Shown here: positions 31,531-33,000 of the stretch, piece after piece
Numbering within the stretch: position 1 is the stretch's first letter
Layout: each line of letters opens with the position of its first letter
NCBI GenBank assembly: GCA_013695475.1
Contig: JACDAJ010000098.1
Span: forward strand, 1 to 33,000
Reading direction: 5' to 3'
From: Rubrobacter sp.
GTDB taxonomy: Bacteria > Actinomycetota > Rubrobacteria > Rubrobacterales > Rubrobacteraceae
DNA length: 33,000 bases
Program-made: the position numbers and the translations under genes
The notes under the pieces: generated by a model
What the model saw: only the letters and a program-made list of their open reading frames with translations
Database searches by the model: none
Told to the model about the DNA's origin: nothing

Positions 31531-32949
31531 GTGCACGGTGGCGACCTCGACGAAAGGAAAAAGGCCGAGCGTGAGATTCACGAGAGCCACACCCTTCTCA
31601 CGTCCATCATCGAGGGAACGGACGACGCGATCTTCATGAAGGACGAGCACGGCCGGTACCTCATGGTCAATTCCCGCGCCGCCACGCTCCTCGGAAAGCC
31701 CGCCGATGAGGTCATCGGAAAGACCGACGCCGACCTCCTCCCGCCCGACATCGCCTCCCACCTCGCGGAGGCCGACCGCCGGGTCATGGGGGCGGGGGAC
31801 GCACTCACGGTCGAGGAGACTCTCCCGGTGGCGGGCGTTCCGAGGAGCTTCATCACGACGAAGTCGGCGTGCCGCGACCACGAGGGCGAGGTCGCGGGGA
31901 TCATCGGCGTCGCCACGGACATCACCGGACTGAAGGAGACGGAGAAGGCGCTCCGCGAGAGCGAGGCTCTTTACCGGGCCGTCGTCGAGCAAGCCGCCGA
32001 GAACATCTTCCTCGTGGATATGGAGACGAAGCGCATATTTCAGGCGAACGCGGCATTTTACGACTCGCTCGGGTACACCGCCGGGGAGATCGAAAACCTC
32101 ACGCTTTATGACATCGTGGCTCACGACCGCGCGTCCATAGACCGGAACATGGAGCGCATCCTCGAGGCGGGCCGCCTCCATCTCGGGGAGAGGGTTTATT
32201 TGCGGAAGGACGGGACTTTCCTCGAAGTGGAGGTCGGGGCGGCGGCCCTCTCGTATGGCGACGTGGACGCTTTGTGCGTCGTCGCCCACGACATCACCGA
32301 GCGGAAGGATGCCGAATACGCATTGTCCGAGGTTCGGGAGGCCGAGAGAAGGCGGATCGCACGCGATCTCCACGACCTCTCTTTGCAGCATATCGCGAGC
32401 GCGCTCCAGATGATGCAAGCCACGCAGATCGAGGAGAATGTCGGCGACGACTCCGACCTCGGACGGCAAATCTCCGCGCTTCGGGAGGCGGTCCGCGGCC
32501 TCCGGGGCGCGATATACGACCTCCGCCTCGAAGGGGGTCGCCCGTTCGTCCGCTCCATCGAGTCGCTCGTCGAGATGTTCCACCAGCTTTACCCGGAGCG
32601 GGATGCGAAACTGAAAATCTCCGAAGACTTCCCGCCCGACCTCCCGGAGCCGACGAAGACGCAATTGACGCGCGTCGTTCAGGAAGCCCTCACGAACGTC
32701 CGAAGGCACTCGGAGGCGCGTTCCGTGACGGTCGGCCTCGGCCTCTCGGAAGGGTGGATCGAAATCTCCGTCACCGACGACGGGAGCGGCTTCGACCCTT
32801 CGGAGCGCGTGTCGGAGCCTTCGCCGGAGTCCGGGTACGGCGTCGGGCTTTCGGGGATGGAGGAGAGGATGCGAGCCATCGGGGGCGAACTCTCCGTCGA
32901 GAGCGAACCCGGAGCGGGGACGAAGGTTGTCTTCCGCGTCCCTCGGTGA
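31531..32949 (+). CDS. Two-PAS sensor histidine kinase, NarL/HisKA_3 type
   Basis: 472 residues with GTG start preceded by GAGAGGG. PAS 1 covers about 20-130 (LLTSIIEGTDDAIFMKDEHGRYLMVN), PAS 2 about 145-255 (YRAVVEQAAENIFLVDMETKRIFQAN), each ending in an ITGLKETE / ITERKDAE linker. The dimerisation helix has the phospho-acceptor His in RRRIARDLHDLSLQHIASAL (HisKA_3). The ATPase domain has the N-box VQEALTNVRRHSEA, DDGSGFDP and GVGLSGMEERMRAIGGEL. No membrane span is seen, so it is a soluble sensor. It phosphorylates a NarL/LuxR-type regulator, perhaps just past the window end. The first residues (DLDERKKAERE) look like the exit of a further PAS domain, so the N-terminus may be shortened. Confidence 0.93.
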   Translation: MHGGDLDERKKAEREIHESHTLLTSIIEGTDDAIFMKDEHGRYLMVNSRAATLLGKPADEVIGKTDADLLPPDIASHLAEADRRVMGAGDALTVEETLPVAGVPRSFITTKSACRDHEGEVAGIIGVATDITGLKETEKALRESEALYRAVVEQAAENIFLVDMETKRIFQANAAFYDSLGYTAGEIENLTLYDIVAHDRASIDRNMERILEAGRLHLGERVYLRKDGTFLEVEVGAAALSYGDVDALCVVAHDITERKDAEYALSEVREAERRRIARDLHDLSLQHIASALQMMQATQIEENVGDDSDLGRQISALREAVRGLRGAIYDLRLEGGRPFVRSIESLVEMFHQLYPERDAKLKISEDFPPDLPEPTKTQLTRVVQEALTNVRRHSEARSVTVGLGLSEGWIEISVTDDGSGFDPSERVSEPSPESGYGVGLSGMEERMRAIGGELSVESEPGAGTKVVFRVPR

Positions 32950-33000
32950 AGCATTTCGTATCGGGTACGGGTGGATGGTTTGCGGCCTTCGCTCGCTTCA

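Noticed and set aside
1-33000. tRNA, rRNA and CRISPR arrays
   Set aside because: No cloverleaf-like segment with a GGTTCRANTCC arm, no rRNA segment and no regularly spaced repeat set was found by reading. A tRNA or covariance scan would settle it.

Overview
The window is GC-rich and gene-dense, with many TTG and GTG starts, clear GGAGG-type ribosome binding sites, acidic proteins, Cys-lipidated or single-membrane secretion signals and no outer-membrane genes. This points to a monoderm actinobacterium. The protein style (DUF3105, DUF4870, TAXI-TRAP, one-PASTA kinase, many small acidic secreted proteins) makes a Rubrobacter-like lineage my best guess, which I cannot verify. No tRNA, rRNA or CRISPR array was seen.

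Layout: (1) 1-1.2 kb: the end of a MazF-type toxin gene whose stop codon carries a complete IS630-family element. (2) 1.25-3.65 kb: three envelope or secreted proteins (acidic sortase-like protein, DUF3105 lipoprotein, small exported protein). (3) 3.65-6.25 kb: an MFS exporter between two gene-free, repeat-rich stretches. (4) 6.25-8.95 kb, minus strand: a TauE/SafE-type permease, a fused AhbA-AhbB siroheme decarboxylase and a type-4 uracil-DNA glycosylase. (5) 9.1-12.35 kb: a TAXI solute-binding protein with a fused TRAP permease. (6) 12.4-13.8 kb: an APC amino-acid permease. (7) 13.9-17.2 kb: a polar amino-acid ABC transporter (ATPase, binding protein, permease) split by a DUF433/DUF5615 toxin-antitoxin cassette. 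(8) 17.4-18.9 kb: small genes, including a possible winged-helix protein, an unknown protein and DUF4870. (9) 19-23 kb: a PASTA Ser/Thr kinase, an M14 carboxypeptidase and a cysteine-free redoxin-like protein. (10) 23-28.1 kb: an RND pump translationally coupled to a MarR regulator, divergent from an alpha/beta hydrolase. (11) 28.3-31.2 kb: PRC-barrel-like protein, thioesterase, aldo/keto reductase, orphan HigA and haloacid dehalogenase. (12) 31.3-33 kb: a decayed DoxX gene abutting a two-PAS NarL-type sensor kinase.

Main theme: the window is rich in small-molecule transport and stress functions, with several marks of small-scale mobility. The strongest is the toxin-antitoxin pair inserted between the ATPase and binding-protein genes. 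It is bracketed by two 88-bp copies (82/88 identical) of the 3' end of the ATPase gene, and the second copy sits immediately before the binding-protein promoter. This is the footprint expected of a mini-island that enters at a gene's 3' end and regenerates it, yet no recombinase is present. Other structural signals are the IS630 copy placed exactly on the mazF stop codon, a family of nested palindromes between convergent genes, a ~720-bp gene-free block bracketed by 16-bp direct repeats, and a DoxX/sensor-kinase rearrangement junction.

Regulation readable from sequence: TTGACC/TTGACA promoters with near-optimal spacing precede the TRAP, APC and both halves of the ABC transporter. The ABC ATPase promoter seems to give a leaderless mRNA. 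Hairpins lie between binding-protein and permease genes in both uptake systems. A short palindrome precedes marR. Direct repeats 22 bp apart lie in the 17.7-17.9 kb divergent region.
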